A stretch of DNA of 64,000 nucleotides, from positions 1 through 64,000 of the forward strand of contig JAFRMR010000001.1 in assembly GCA_017430535.1 (NCBI GenBank). Direction: 5' to 3'. Made by a program: the position numbers and the translations under genes. Below the pieces are notes generated by a model. The model was not told the DNA's origin. It did no database searches and saw nothing but the letters and a program-made list of their open reading frames with translations. This document shows, in pieces, positions 33,431 through 42,607 of this stretch; within the stretch, counting starts at the first letter, position 1, and every line of letters begins with the position of its first letter. This stretch comes from Clostridia bacterium. Its GTDB lineage: Bacteria; Bacillota; Clostridia; Oscillospirales; Acutalibacteraceae.

Positions 33431-35602
33431 GTGGCAAAAACTCTTGTTCTTACAGAAAAACCTTCCGTTGCAAAGGATATTGCCCGGGTGCTGGGCTGCA
33501 GAAGAAACGGCAACGGCTGCATAACAGGCGATAAATATACCGTTACCTGGGCCCTGGGGCACCTTGTTACCCTGGCGGACCCGGAAATGTACAGCGATAA
33601 ATACAAAACCTGGAAAATGGAAGACCTGCCCATGCTGCCGGAGAAAATGAAGCTTACGGTAATAAGGCAGACCTCAAAGCAGTATAAAGCGGTAAGCGCC
33701 CTGCTCAACAGCAGCGAATACGATAAAGTTGTGATTGCCACGGACGCAGGCCGCGAAGGAGAACTGGTTGCCCGCTGGATTATTGCAAAATCCGGCTGCC
33801 GCAAGCCCATGCAGCGGCTGTGGATAAGCTCGCAGACCGATAAGGCGATAAAAGAGGGCTTTGCAAACCTGAAACCCTCGGCGCAGTATGATAACCTTTA
33901 CAGAAGCGCCCAGAGCAGAGCCAATGCGGACTGGCTTGTGGGCCTTAATGTTACAAGAGCCCTTACCTGCAAGCACAATGCCCGGCTTTCCGCCGGCAGG
34001 GTGCAGACCCCCACCCTTGCAATGATTGTGAAAAGGGAGGATGAAATCCTTAAATTCAGGCCCAAGGATTATTACACCGTGAAGGCGGATTTCGGCTCAT
34101 TCACCGTCCTTTATAAAGACAGAAACAATCAGGCACGGTTTTTTGACCCGGCAAAGGCAAAAGAGATTGCCGACAGCTGCAAAGGCCAGAAAGCCGCCGT
34201 TACCGAAATAAAGAAAACCTACAAATTCAAGGTCCCTCCCGCGGCATACGATTTAACGGAGCTGCAGAGGGATGCAAACAAAAAATACGGCTACTCTGCA
34301 AAACAGACTCTGTCATATATGCAGAGCCTTTATGAAACCCACAAGCTCCTCACCTACCCCCGCACGGATTCGCGCTACATTACAAAAGATGTGGTGCCCA
34401 CCCTGCCGGAGCGGCTTAAAGCCATTGCCATAGGGCCCTATAAAGAAGGAGCCAACGCCCTTCTGCGCTCAAAACCTCTTAATGTGAAATATATTGTGAA
34501 TGACGCCAAGGTTTCGGACCACCACGCCATTATACCCACGGAGCAGTATGTGGACCTTAACAGGCTAACCAATGATGAGCGGCGTATTTATGACCTGGTG
34601 GTGCGCCGTTTCCTTGCGGTGCTGGGCTCCCCCTATGAGTATGATGAGGTTCAGCTTAAGGTTACAATAGGCAGCTGCAATTTCTATGCCAAAGGCCAGA
34701 GCGTTATCTCACCGGGCTGGAAGGCAAACTACGGCATAATCGCCGAGGATGACGAAGATACTGATATGAGGTCCCAGACTCTGCCTCAGCTGAAGCAGGG
34801 TATGGCCCTGCCCGTAAAAGAGATACGCACTGTGGCGGGCAAAACCACACCTCCCTCAAGATATACGGAGGCAACCCTGCTGACCGCCATGGAAAACCCC
34901 TTCGGCCAGGTGGAGGACAGCAAGCTGAAATCCGCCCTTAAGGATGCGGGAGGCCTGGGCACCCCGGCAACCAGAGCGGATATTATAGAGAAACTCTTTG
35001 ACTCCTTCTATATTGAGAGAAGGGGCAGGGAGATTTTCCCCACCTCCACAGGCAGGCAGCTTATAAATATTGTGCCGGAGGATCTTAAATCCGCAGAGCT
35101 CACCGCCCGCTGGGAGCAGCGGCTCTCGGCCATAGCAAAGGGCACCGAAAACGATAAAAAATTTGTGGATGAAATGAAAAAATACGCCACATCCCTTGTG
35201 GCCGCCGTTAAGTCAAGCACAGCGGTTTACCGCCACGATAACATCACCCGGGAGGTATGCCCGGAGTGCGGCAAATATCTGCTTGAGGTAAACGGCAAAA
35301 AAGGCAAAATGCTTGTATGCCAGGACAGGGAATGCGGCTACAGAAAGAGCCTTACAATAATCACCAACGCCCGCTGCCCCCAGTGCCATAAGAAGCTGGA
35401 AATACACGGCAGCGGCGATAAAAAGATGTTTTACTGCGTTTGCGGCTACAGAGAAAAGCTTTCCGATTTTGAAAAGAGGAAGGAAAGCTCCGGCGCCGGC
35501 AAACGGGATGTGGAAAACTATATGAGACAGCAGAGCAGGCAGAAGGTAGCCAGCAATCCCCTGGCGGATCAGCTTGCAAAATGGCTGGAGGAGAATAAAT
35601 GA
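33431..35602 (+). CDS. topB: DNA topoisomerase III
   Basis: 723 residues from GTG 33431, 7 bases after GGAGGG; a longer GTG at 33416 overlaps that site. The TOPRIM domain has LVLTEKPSVAKDIARVLG and ATDAGREGELVARWI. The active-site Tyr is in LTYPRTDSRYI, with SAGRVQTPTLAMIV and YTEATLLTAMENP as further type IA blocks. The C-terminus carries two zinc-ribbon-like modules (CPECGKYLL to CQDRECGY; CPQCHKKL to YCVCGY). It relaxes and decatenates DNA through single-strand passage. The stop overlaps the next ATG by 4 bases. Confidence 0.95.
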   Translation: MAKTLVLTEKPSVAKDIARVLGCRRNGNGCITGDKYTVTWALGHLVTLADPEMYSDKYKTWKMEDLPMLPEKMKLTVIRQTSKQYKAVSALLNSSEYDKVVIATDAGREGELVARWIIAKSGCRKPMQRLWISSQTDKAIKEGFANLKPSAQYDNLYRSAQSRANADWLVGLNVTRALTCKHNARLSAGRVQTPTLAMIVKREDEILKFRPKDYYTVKADFGSFTVLYKDRNNQARFFDPAKAKEIADSCKGQKAAVTEIKKTYKFKVPPAAYDLTELQRDANKKYGYSAKQTLSYMQSLYETHKLLTYPRTDSRYITKDVVPTLPERLKAIAIGPYKEGANALLRSKPLNVKYIVNDAKVSDHHAIIPTEQYVDLNRLTNDERRIYDLVVRRFLAVLGSPYEYDEVQLKVTIGSCNFYAKGQSVISPGWKANYGIIAEDDEDTDMRSQTLPQLKQGMALPVKEIRTVAGKTTPPSRYTEATLLTAMENPFGQVEDSKLKSALKDAGGLGTPATRADIIEKLFDSFYIERRGREIFPTSTGRQLINIVPEDLKSAELTARWEQRLSAIAKGTENDKKFVDEMKKYATSLVAAVKSSTAVYRHDNITREVCPECGKYLLEVNGKKGKMLVCQDRECGYRKSLTIITNARCPQCHKKLEIHGSGDKKMFYCVCGYREKLSDFEKRKESSGAGKRDVENYMRQQSRQKVASNPLADQLAKWLEENK

Positions 35603-37218
35603 AAAAAGCAGTAAGTTTATTGCTTGTTGCGGCGGTTCTGCTTGTGTGCGCAGGCTGCGGCAGAAGCTCCGGCGGCAATATCGTTTACCCGATTTCGGTA
35701 TCCCCGGAAACCCTTGACCCCCAATATACCAACGATACCGGGGCTCAGCTCATAATAAACAACATATTTGAGGGCCTTGTAAGGTTTGATTCAAAAGGCG
35801 AAATAATACCGGGCATAGCCGCAAGCTGGAGTGAATCCGAGGACGGGCTTACCTGGACCTTCAAGCTGAAGGCGGGCACGGAATGGTACTGCTCCTCAAA
35901 AATCAAGGCGGAATTCGGCGATGATTTCTACAAGAAATTCTCCTCCGAAAAAGTTACCGCCGATGATTTTGTATTCGCCTGCCGGAGGACCGTGGACCCG
36001 GCCATCGCCTCCCCCAATTCACACCGTATGCTCATAATTGAAAACGCACCGGAAATAATTGAGGGCAAAAAATCCCCGGAAGAGCTGGGGGTAAAAGCCG
36101 TGGACGACTATACCCTTGAATTCAAACTTTCCGAGCCCTGCCCCAATTTTACGGACAGGCTCACGGAGTGCGAGTTTATGCCCTGCAACCGTGAATTCTA
36201 CGCCGCCATGAAAGGCAGGTACGGGCTTACGGCAAAGCATATACTGTGCAACGGCCCCTTCTACCTGACCAACTGGGATTATGAAACCACCATGACCTGC
36301 AAGGCAAATAAATACTACGCAGGCAAGCAGAGCGTTACCCCCTCTTCGGTTATTTTCGCTTTTGAAAACACAAAGGAAGAGGTGCTTGCAAAGCTGGCCT
36401 CCGGCTCAATCACCGCCGCTCTCCTGCCCCCGGAAAGCCCCCTGCCTGAGAATGTAAAAGTAAATAAAGAAATAAGGGATACCGTATGCGGTTTCATCTT
36501 CAACACCGCGGATGAGGTGCTGAAAAACGAAAATATACGAAAAGCCCTGTGCTCCTGCATAGATGTATCGCTCTTTGACCTTACGGCGGATAATGTTTAC
36601 GCCCATTACGGCATTGTGCCGGATATATGCGCATCGGGTTCCGTAAACTACCGCGAAAAAACCGCCGGCCAGACTCTCGGCATTGAACGAAACGAAAAGA
36701 AAGCCCTTGAATACTGGACCAAAGGCATTGAAAATCTTGGCACGGAGTTTCTCTCTTTCACCGTGCTCTGCCCCGAATGGGCGGAAACCTCGCTGCGCAA
36801 GCAGTTCCAGGTGTGGCAGACAGTTTTCGGGCTGAATATTTCCGTAAAAGTTGAAACCCGCACTGAGGAGGAAATTGCCGCCGCTATTGAAAAAGGCGAG
36901 TTTCAGATTGCCCTTGGCGGCATACAGAGCCGTTACACCGATGCGGTCAGCTTCCTTTCGGATTTCAGAACCGGCTGGGTTTTCAACTGGAAATCCGCAA
37001 AATACGCCGCAATAATAGACCGCCTTGCAAAAGCGGACTCTGAGGATGAAATTGTTGCCGGCTGCTATACCGCCGAAAACTATATACTCAACCGGGGCAT
37101 ATTCTTCCCCGTTTATTCAAAAGCAAGCCGCTTTGTTGTTTCCGAAAACGCAGAGGGCATAACCATACTGGATTCGGAAAAATCCGTAAGCTTCATCAAA
37201 GCAAGACGAACCGACTGA
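35599..37218 (+). CDS. Oligopeptide-type ABC transporter substrate-binding lipoprotein
   Basis: 539 residues of the SBP_bac_5 (OppA/DppA) family. A lipoprotein signal (LLLVAAVLLVCAGC, Cys20) is followed by PISVSPETLDPQYTNDTG, IFEGLVRFD, WTFKLKAGTEW, VTADDFVFACRRTVDP and CNGPFYLTNWDYE, all family blocks. It is tied to topB by a 4-base overlap, and no permease or ATPase gene follows. It must therefore serve a distant transporter or have another role such as signalling. An unusual number of Cys residues occurs for an exported protein (for example ECEFMPCNRE). Confidence 0.9.
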   Translation: MKKAVSLLLVAAVLLVCAGCGRSSGGNIVYPISVSPETLDPQYTNDTGAQLIINNIFEGLVRFDSKGEIIPGIAASWSESEDGLTWTFKLKAGTEWYCSSKIKAEFGDDFYKKFSSEKVTADDFVFACRRTVDPAIASPNSHRMLIIENAPEIIEGKKSPEELGVKAVDDYTLEFKLSEPCPNFTDRLTECEFMPCNREFYAAMKGRYGLTAKHILCNGPFYLTNWDYETTMTCKANKYYAGKQSVTPSSVIFAFENTKEEVLAKLASGSITAALLPPESPLPENVKVNKEIRDTVCGFIFNTADEVLKNENIRKALCSCIDVSLFDLTADNVYAHYGIVPDICASGSVNYREKTAGQTLGIERNEKKALEYWTKGIENLGTEFLSFTVLCPEWAETSLRKQFQVWQTVFGLNISVKVETRTEEEIAAAIEKGEFQIALGGIQSRYTDAVSFLSDFRTGWVFNWKSAKYAAIIDRLAKADSEDEIVAGCYTAENYILNRGIFFPVYSKASRFVVSENAEGITILDSEKSVSFIKARRTD

Positions 37219-37231
37219 CAGGGAGAAAAAT

Positions 37232-38434
37232 ATGGAAGAAGAAAAAAACTATCACAAAAAAGGTATTGCGGCAGGGGCAGCCCTTGCCGGAGCTCCGGCT
37301 GCGGCAAATGCGGTCAGAACCGCGGCAGGCATAATACTTACCCCGAAACCTGCAAAAGAAAAAGAGGCTAATCTGCTTAAAGCGGAAGGCGGCATAATAA
37401 AAGATTCAGAGGGAAATTCCGTTGTTTTCACCGGAACAAATCTGGGCGAAGCGGGCTTTGACTGCCTTGAATACGGCAAGCCCTGCGAAGGGAATGAAAA
37501 GGATAACTTTGCCGCCCTTGCAGAGCGTTTCGGCAACTACGGCGCCCGTGAAGTTTTCGGCTCCGCCTACGAAAGCCTGATATCCGCCTCCGATATAAAA
37601 TTCCTGGCAAAAGCCGGGGCAAACTGCGTGCTTATACCCCTGAGGAGCTTCCTGCTAACGGGTAATGTTAAGGATAAAAAGCACGATTTATCCCTTGCAC
37701 ATATTGATAAGATTCTTGACGCCTGCAAAAAAGCGGGCATATACGCAATCCTCAGCCTTAAGGAAGCTCCCGGCCCCCAGAATAATATGATTACACTGGG
37801 CAAAGACGGGGCGGATTCCCTTTTCGGCTCAAAGAAAAGTTCCTCACTTCAAAACGAAACAGTTAAACTCTGGGCAAAGATAGCAAAGAGATATAAGGGC
37901 AGAGAAGAAATTGCCGCTTACAACCTGCTTGAAAGCCCTCAGGCGGACTCAGCCGGGGATGTATATAAGCTCTATTCCCGCATAATCGCCGCCGTAAGGA
38001 AAGAAAAGGATAACCACATTATCATAACCGAACTGCCCGGGGGCGAAACCGCGGGCTTTGAAAAGCTTGAAGATGATAATCTGGCAATCGGTTTTTCCGG
38101 CTCCTGCGCCACGGTCTACGAGCTTGAAACCTTTATAAATAACGCCGTTAAGGCAAAAGAAACAGGCGCCCCCGTTGTTGCCCTCAGCTTCTACCCGGCA
38201 GATTATGAAAGCGCCGTAAGCAAGCTCAAAGCTGAGGGAATAGGCGTTACCGCCGGCTCATATAAGGGTGATGAATTCTGCATGATGAGCGGAAGCAGAG
38301 CGGTAATTGATATTAAAAACGACAGTTTTGATGATATAAAAGGCAAATTCGCCGATGCCCTCAAAACAAAGAATTTCAAAAAGAACAAAGAGCTGACCAA
38401 GGCTGTTTTCGGCGAAAAAAAGAAAAATAAATAA
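37232..38434 (+). CDS. GH5-like (beta/alpha)8 protein lacking expected catalytic residues
   Basis: 400 residues, starting behind GGGAGA. After an Ala-rich N-terminus, the chain follows the GH5 cellulase layout: GGIIKDSEGNSVVFTGTNLG (strand 1), SDIKFLAKAGANCVLIPLRSF (strand 2), LDACKKAGIYAILSLKEAPGP (strand 3), YKGREEIAAYNLLESPQ where active enzymes have a NEP motif, and APVVALSFYP where the nucleophile Glu (GEFG-like) is expected. NEP is changed to LESP and the nucleophile appears absent, so it may bind rather than cleave glycans. There is no signal peptide. It lies 13 bases after the binding-protein gene. Confidence 0.5.
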   Translation: MEEEKNYHKKGIAAGAALAGAPAAANAVRTAAGIILTPKPAKEKEANLLKAEGGIIKDSEGNSVVFTGTNLGEAGFDCLEYGKPCEGNEKDNFAALAERFGNYGAREVFGSAYESLISASDIKFLAKAGANCVLIPLRSFLLTGNVKDKKHDLSLAHIDKILDACKKAGIYAILSLKEAPGPQNNMITLGKDGADSLFGSKKSSSLQNETVKLWAKIAKRYKGREEIAAYNLLESPQADSAGDVYKLYSRIIAAVRKEKDNHIIITELPGGETAGFEKLEDDNLAIGFSGSCATVYELETFINNAVKAKETGAPVVALSFYPADYESAVSKLKAEGIGVTAGSYKGDEFCMMSGSRAVIDIKNDSFDDIKGKFADALKTKNFKKNKELTKAVFGEKKKNK

Positions 38435-38448
38435 AATAATATTTCGTC

Positions 38449-38477
38449 TTGAAAATCAGCCGCCCTTGTGGTAGTAT
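38449..38477 (+). promoter_or_regulatory. Promoter of the polysaccharide deacetylase gene
   Basis: TTGAAA (38449-38454) and TAGTAT (38472-38477) with a 17-base spacer, about 30 bases before the start codon. Confidence 0.55.
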
Positions 38478-38507
38478 TTCACCTATCAAATAACCGGAGA
38501 TGTAGTA

Positions 38508-39569
38508 ATGAAACCCGTTAAAAATATATTTATTCCCGTAATCGCGCTCCTGCTTGCGGCAGTTCTTCTGTTTTCCGCCTGCTCAAAGGGAGGCACCGAT
38601 TCCCCTTCGCAGACCGAAGCCCCGGGCTCCTCCTCTTCCTCCGCCCCCGAAACCGAAACGGAAAACACCGAGGAACCCTCCACATCAAAATACAGCATGA
38701 ACGATAACCTGGTTGCCCTCACTTTTGATGACGGCCCGGGCTATTCTTCCACCCTTAAAATACTGGATGCTCTTGAGCAGAATAATTCCGTTGCCACCTT
38801 CTTTGTGGTGGGATACAACCTTGACGAGCACCCGGAGGTAACAAAAAAGGCCTTTGATATTGGCTGCGAAATAGGCAACCACACCAACGACCACAAGTAC
38901 CTCACCAAGTGCTCCGCCGAGCAGAGAGATTATCAGATAAACGAAAACAACAGAAAAATCAAAGAAATCACAGGCGCGGACTGCAAACTCCTCAGAGCTC
39001 CCGGCGGCCTTGACAAGGGCCTTAGCGGCGCGGTTGATATGCCTTTTATTGCCTGGGATATTGATACAAACGACTGGAAGCTGAAGGATGCCGCTCATAA
39101 GGGCAGAAGCGATGAGCAGAGAAATGCGGATATTGACGGCGTAGTGAATCATGTTATGTCAAACCTCCATAGGGGCGACATTATCCTTATGCACGATATA
39201 TATGATTTTTCCGCCGATGTGGCGGTGCGCCTTATCCCTGAGATTGTTGCAGCGGGCTATAAGCTCGTTACGGTAAGCGAAATGTTTGAGGCCTACGGCA
39301 CCGAAGTAAAGGCCGGCTCCACCTACCGCAGCGCACAGATTGAGGTAAGCGAAAACCACGCAACCGTAAAACCCGGCGCATATATTGTAAACACCTCCTC
39401 AGGCGGCCTTAACCTCAGGGACAGCTCCGGCACCGGCTCCAATATTATTGCGGAAATACCCAAGGGAACCGTTGTGATGGTAACAGAAAGCGTTGAGGGC
39501 TGGGCCAAAGTCACCCACGAAGGAAAAACCGGCTGGGTAAGCACCGCCTACCTCAGACCGGCCGATTGA
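38508..39569 (+). CDS. Polysaccharide deacetylase lipoprotein with C-terminal SH3b domain
   Basis: 353 residues. Lipoprotein signal (IALLLAAVLLFSAC, Cys25), a Ser/Glu/Thr linker, then a NodB domain with all metal and catalytic blocks: LTFDDGPGYS, GNHTNDHKYL, LLRAPGG, AWDIDTNDW, and IILMHDIYD. The C-terminus is a bacterial SH3 domain (GGLNLRDSSGTGSNIIAEIP, VEGWAKVTHEGKTGWV) that binds cell wall. The likely role is N-deacetylation of peptidoglycan or a similar polymer at the cell surface, which commonly lowers lysozyme sensitivity. CCGGAGATG precedes the ATG. Confidence 0.92.
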   Translation: MKPVKNIFIPVIALLLAAVLLFSACSKGGTDSPSQTEAPGSSSSSAPETETENTEEPSTSKYSMNDNLVALTFDDGPGYSSTLKILDALEQNNSVATFFVVGYNLDEHPEVTKKAFDIGCEIGNHTNDHKYLTKCSAEQRDYQINENNRKIKEITGADCKLLRAPGGLDKGLSGAVDMPFIAWDIDTNDWKLKDAAHKGRSDEQRNADIDGVVNHVMSNLHRGDIILMHDIYDFSADVAVRLIPEIVAAGYKLVTVSEMFEAYGTEVKAGSTYRSAQIEVSENHATVKPGAYIVNTSSGGLNLRDSSGTGSNIIAEIPKGTVVMVTESVEGWAKVTHEGKTGWVSTAYLRPAD

Positions 39570-39589
39570 GAAACCGAACATAGATTTAA

Positions 39590-39621
39590 AACCGCCTGCC
39601 GATAATCACGGCAGGCGGTTT
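39590..39621 (+). terminator. Terminator of the deacetylase gene
   Basis: AACCGCCTGCC pairs with GGCAGGCGGTT and is followed by TGTTTTATATT. Confidence 0.85.
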
Positions 39622-39632
39622 GTTTTATATTA

Positions 39633-39863
39633 TTCTTTTCGCTTAATTTCACAGGCCCGGCCGAAGAAATTATGATGAAAATGCCGCTTTCTTCCGCCGA
39701 AGACAGTACGACGGTACGGCGAGGAGGAAAAAGCGGCAAAAACGGACAAGCAAAACAAACCTTATATAAATCAAAAATCAAACCCGCAAGTTTTTGTAAC
39801 CTGCGGGCTTTGTAATTCATATTAACCTGTCCGTTTGCTTTTTGCTTAATTTCACAGGCCGGT
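39633..39863 (+). repeat. Structured dispersed repeat, copy B (type I)
   Basis: Blocks in order: TTTTCGCTTAATTTCACAGG, the core with arms TGCCGCTTTCTTCCGCC and GGAGGAAAAAGCGGCA around a GTACGACGGTAC loop, AAACGGACAAGC, a CCCGCA/TGCGGG hairpin and again CTTAATTTCACAGG. The core is about 95 percent the same as that at 48340-48435. On the minus strand the CCCGCAGG/CTTGCGGG hairpin followed by TTTGATTTTT doubles as the purB terminator. Confidence 0.75.
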
Positions 39864-41279
39864 TTATACATTTATTTCCGAATCGGCTTTGTTAATATTT
39901 GCTATCAGGGGGCGTATTTCCTCAAGGAATTTATCCACCTGATCGGGGCAGCGGCCTATATAGAGCGAGGGGTTGAGTATTTCGTTCATTTCCTCTTTGG
40001 TGAGGTTGAATTCCGGCCTCTCTGCAAGGGCCTCAAGCAGGCCGCAGGGCTGGCCGTTTTTCATCCTGGCAGTGGCTTCCATTGAGCAGGTGCGTATAAC
40101 CTCGTGAAGCTCCTGCCTGTTGCCGCCTCTCTTTACACCCTCCATAAGGATATTTTCGGTAGCTATAAAGGGGAGGTACTCTCTTACGGTTCTGTCAACT
40201 ATCTTTTCGTTTACCACAAGGCCGTTGGTAACATTCTGGGCAAGACGCAGAATCGCATCTGCGCAAAGGAAACCTTCGGGCATTGATATTCTTCTGTTGG
40301 CGGAGTCATCAAGGGTCCTTTCAAGCCACTGAACGGAAGCGGTCATAGGCGCATTTGCCGCATCTGCCATAAGGTAGCGGGCAAGAGAGCAGATTCTTTC
40401 GCTTCTCATGGGGTTGCGCTTGTAAGCCATGGCGGAGGAGCCTATCTGATTCTTCTCAAAGGGTTCCTCAACCTGCCTGTCGTGCTGAAGGAGCCTTATA
40501 TCGTTTGCCATCCTGTAACAGCTCTGAGCTATTGAGGAAAGGCAGTTCAGTATTCTGGAATCCAGCTTGCGGGGATAGGTCTGGCCGGATACGGAGAAGC
40601 ATTTTTCAAAGCCGAATTCATCGCAGATAAGGCGGTTCATCTTATCAATCTTTGCCGTATCGCCTTCAAAAAGCTCCATAAAGCTGGCCTCGGTGCCGGT
40701 GGTGCCTCGGCAGCCCAGCAGCTTCATTGAGCCGATGGCAAAATCCAGCTCATCAAGGTCGGAAACAAAATCCTGCATCCAGAGTGTGGCTCTTTTGCCC
40801 ACGGTAACAAGCTGAGCGGGCTGGTAATGGGTATAGCCAAGGGTGGGCAGGGCCTTGTATTTGCCGGCAAAATCCGCAAGGTTTGCTATTACGCCCAGAA
40901 GTTCGCCCCTGAGATACCTGAGGGCATCCCGGTAGATTATTACATCCGCATTATCCGTAACATAGCAGCTTGTGGCGCCCAGGTGGATTATACCCGCGGC
41001 GGAGGGAGCAACCTTGCCGTAGGTGTAAACATGGGCCATAACATCGTGGCGCACTTCCTTTTCTCTGTCGGCAGCTACCTGAAAATCAATGTTTTCTATA
41101 TTATCCTCAAGCTCTTTTATCTGCTCTGCCGTAACGGGAAGACCCAGGGCATTTTCCGCCTTTGCAAGGGCAACCCACAGCTTACGCCAGGTAATAATCC
41201 TTGTTTCGTGGGAAAACAGGCGGAGCATATAATCCGAAGCGTATCTTGAGCTCAGGGGGGATTCATACTTATCTGTCAT
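39864..41279 (-). CDS. purB: Adenylosuccinate lyase
   Basis: 471 residues. The fumarase/aspartase-superfamily signature is SSAMAYKRNPMRSE. HLGATSCYVTDNAD and LPTLGYTHYQPAQLVTVGKR hold the catalytic His residues, and GCRGTTGTEASFMELFEGD is another conserved loop. It makes AMP from adenylosuccinate and also acts earlier in IMP synthesis. It follows purA by 12 bases on the same strand, so the two enzymes converting IMP to AMP form one operon. Confidence 0.97.
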   Translation of the reverse strand: MTDKYESPLSSRYASDYMLRLFSHETRIITWRKLWVALAKAENALGLPVTAEQIKELEDNIENIDFQVAADREKEVRHDVMAHVYTYGKVAPSAAGIIHLGATSCYVTDNADVIIYRDALRYLRGELLGVIANLADFAGKYKALPTLGYTHYQPAQLVTVGKRATLWMQDFVSDLDELDFAIGSMKLLGCRGTTGTEASFMELFEGDTAKIDKMNRLICDEFGFEKCFSVSGQTYPRKLDSRILNCLSSIAQSCYRMANDIRLLQHDRQVEEPFEKNQIGSSAMAYKRNPMRSERICSLARYLMADAANAPMTASVQWLERTLDDSANRRISMPEGFLCADAILRLAQNVTNGLVVNEKIVDRTVREYLPFIATENILMEGVKRGGNRQELHEVIRTCSMEATARMKNGQPCGLLEALAERPEFNLTKEEMNEILNPSLYIGRCPDQVDKFLEEIRPLIANINKADSEINV

Positions 41280-41291
41280 AAAACTTCCTCT

Positions 41292-42566
41292 TTATCTGAT
41301 AATAATGCTGTCTCTTTCGGGGCCTACGGAAACATACTTGATGGGGCAGCCTATCTGCTCCTCAATATAGAGCACATATTTCTGCGCATTTTCCGGTAAA
41401 TCTTCCCATTTGCGGGCCTTTGAAACATCCGTGCCCCAGCCGTCAAGGTACTCTATAACGGGCTCGGCCAGGGGAAGGGCTGCGGGGAAGGGGAACTCAT
41501 CAATCTGCTTGCCGTTCAGCAAATAGTGAGAACATACGGGGATTTTATCCATATAGCTGAGCACATCAAGCTTTGTAAGGGCTATGGCAGTAGCGGCCTG
41601 GCACTCAACGCCGTATCTTGTGGCAACTATATCAACGGGGCCTACCCTTCTGGGTCTGCCTGTCTTTGCGCCGTATTCGCCGCCGGCTTCCCTGAGTTTT
41701 TCCGCCTCGGGGCCGAACATCTCGCATGTGAAGGGGCCTTCGCCAACGCAGGTGGAATAAGCCTTTACAACGCCCACAACATTCTCAATCTTTGCGCCGG
41801 TAAGTCCGCTGCCTACGGGGGCGTAAGCAGCAATGGCATTGGATGAGGTAGTGTAGGGAACGATGCCGAAATCAAGATCCCTCAGAGCGCCCAGCTGGGC
41901 CTCAAAAAGAATGCTCTTACCCTCTTTATCTGCCTTGCGCAGGAATGCGCCGGTATCGCAGATAAAGGGCTTTATTTTTTCGCCGAAATCCGCAAGCCAG
42001 GCCATAAGGTCATCAATCTTTGTGGGCTCGGCGCCGTAAACACGGGTAATTGTAAGGTTCTTCCACTCCAGAAGGTCCTCAATATGGGCTCTGAGCTGCT
42101 CGGGGTAGAAAAGCTCGCCTGCAAGCACGGTTTTCTTCTGGTATTTATCTGAATAGAAAGGAGCAATACCCTGCCTTGTGGAGCCGTATTTTTTATCTTT
42201 GAGGCGGGCCTCTTCAAGGCCGTCCAGCTCACGGTGCCAGGGAAGGAGCAGGGAGCATCTGTCGCTTATCTTAAGGTTTTCGGGGGTAATGGGAACACCC
42301 TGATCCACAACACCCTGAATCTCGTTCCAGAGGTTTTCGGCATCAAGGGCAACGCCGTTGCCCAGGATATTCACAACACCCTTGCGGAAAACGCCGGAGG
42401 GCAGAAGGTGCAGGGCAAACTTGCCGTGCTCATTTATAACGGTGTGGCCTGCGTTGCCGCCGCCCTGATAGCGCACCACAACATCATAATCATCGGTAAG
42501 AAGGTCCACCATACGGCCTTTGCCTTCGTCACCCCAGTTGATTCCCACTATTGCACTGATTGCCAT
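41292..42566 (-). CDS. purA: Adenylosuccinate synthetase
   Basis: 424 residues. The GTP-binding glycine loop GINWGDEGKGRMVDLL, the GNAGHTV block, GSTRQGIAPFYSDKY and the C-terminal GRPRRVGPVDIVATRYG and SVGPERDS are all present. It joins Asp to IMP with GTP hydrolysis, the first step to AMP. AAAAGGAGAA precedes ATG 42566. It lies 41 bases after bioY and immediately ahead of purB. Confidence 0.97.
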   Translation of the reverse strand: MAISAIVGINWGDEGKGRMVDLLTDDYDVVVRYQGGGNAGHTVINEHGKFALHLLPSGVFRKGVVNILGNGVALDAENLWNEIQGVVDQGVPITPENLKISDRCSLLLPWHRELDGLEEARLKDKKYGSTRQGIAPFYSDKYQKKTVLAGELFYPEQLRAHIEDLLEWKNLTITRVYGAEPTKIDDLMAWLADFGEKIKPFICDTGAFLRKADKEGKSILFEAQLGALRDLDFGIVPYTTSSNAIAAYAPVGSGLTGAKIENVVGVVKAYSTCVGEGPFTCEMFGPEAEKLREAGGEYGAKTGRPRRVGPVDIVATRYGVECQAATAIALTKLDVLSYMDKIPVCSHYLLNGKQIDEFPFPAALPLAEPVIEYLDGWGTDVSKARKWEDLPENAQKYVLYIEEQIGCPIKYVSVGPERDSIIIR

Positions 42567-42607
42567 TCTCTTTTCTCCTTTTCATCTGTAATATACAGAA
42601 TATATTA

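Noticed and set aside
39548-39871. Open frame of 107 codons on the minus strand (and similar ones at 48163-48441 and 48461-48862)
   Set aside because: They lie inside the dispersed repeats, lack ribosome sites, and share a peptide only because the repeat DNA is shared.
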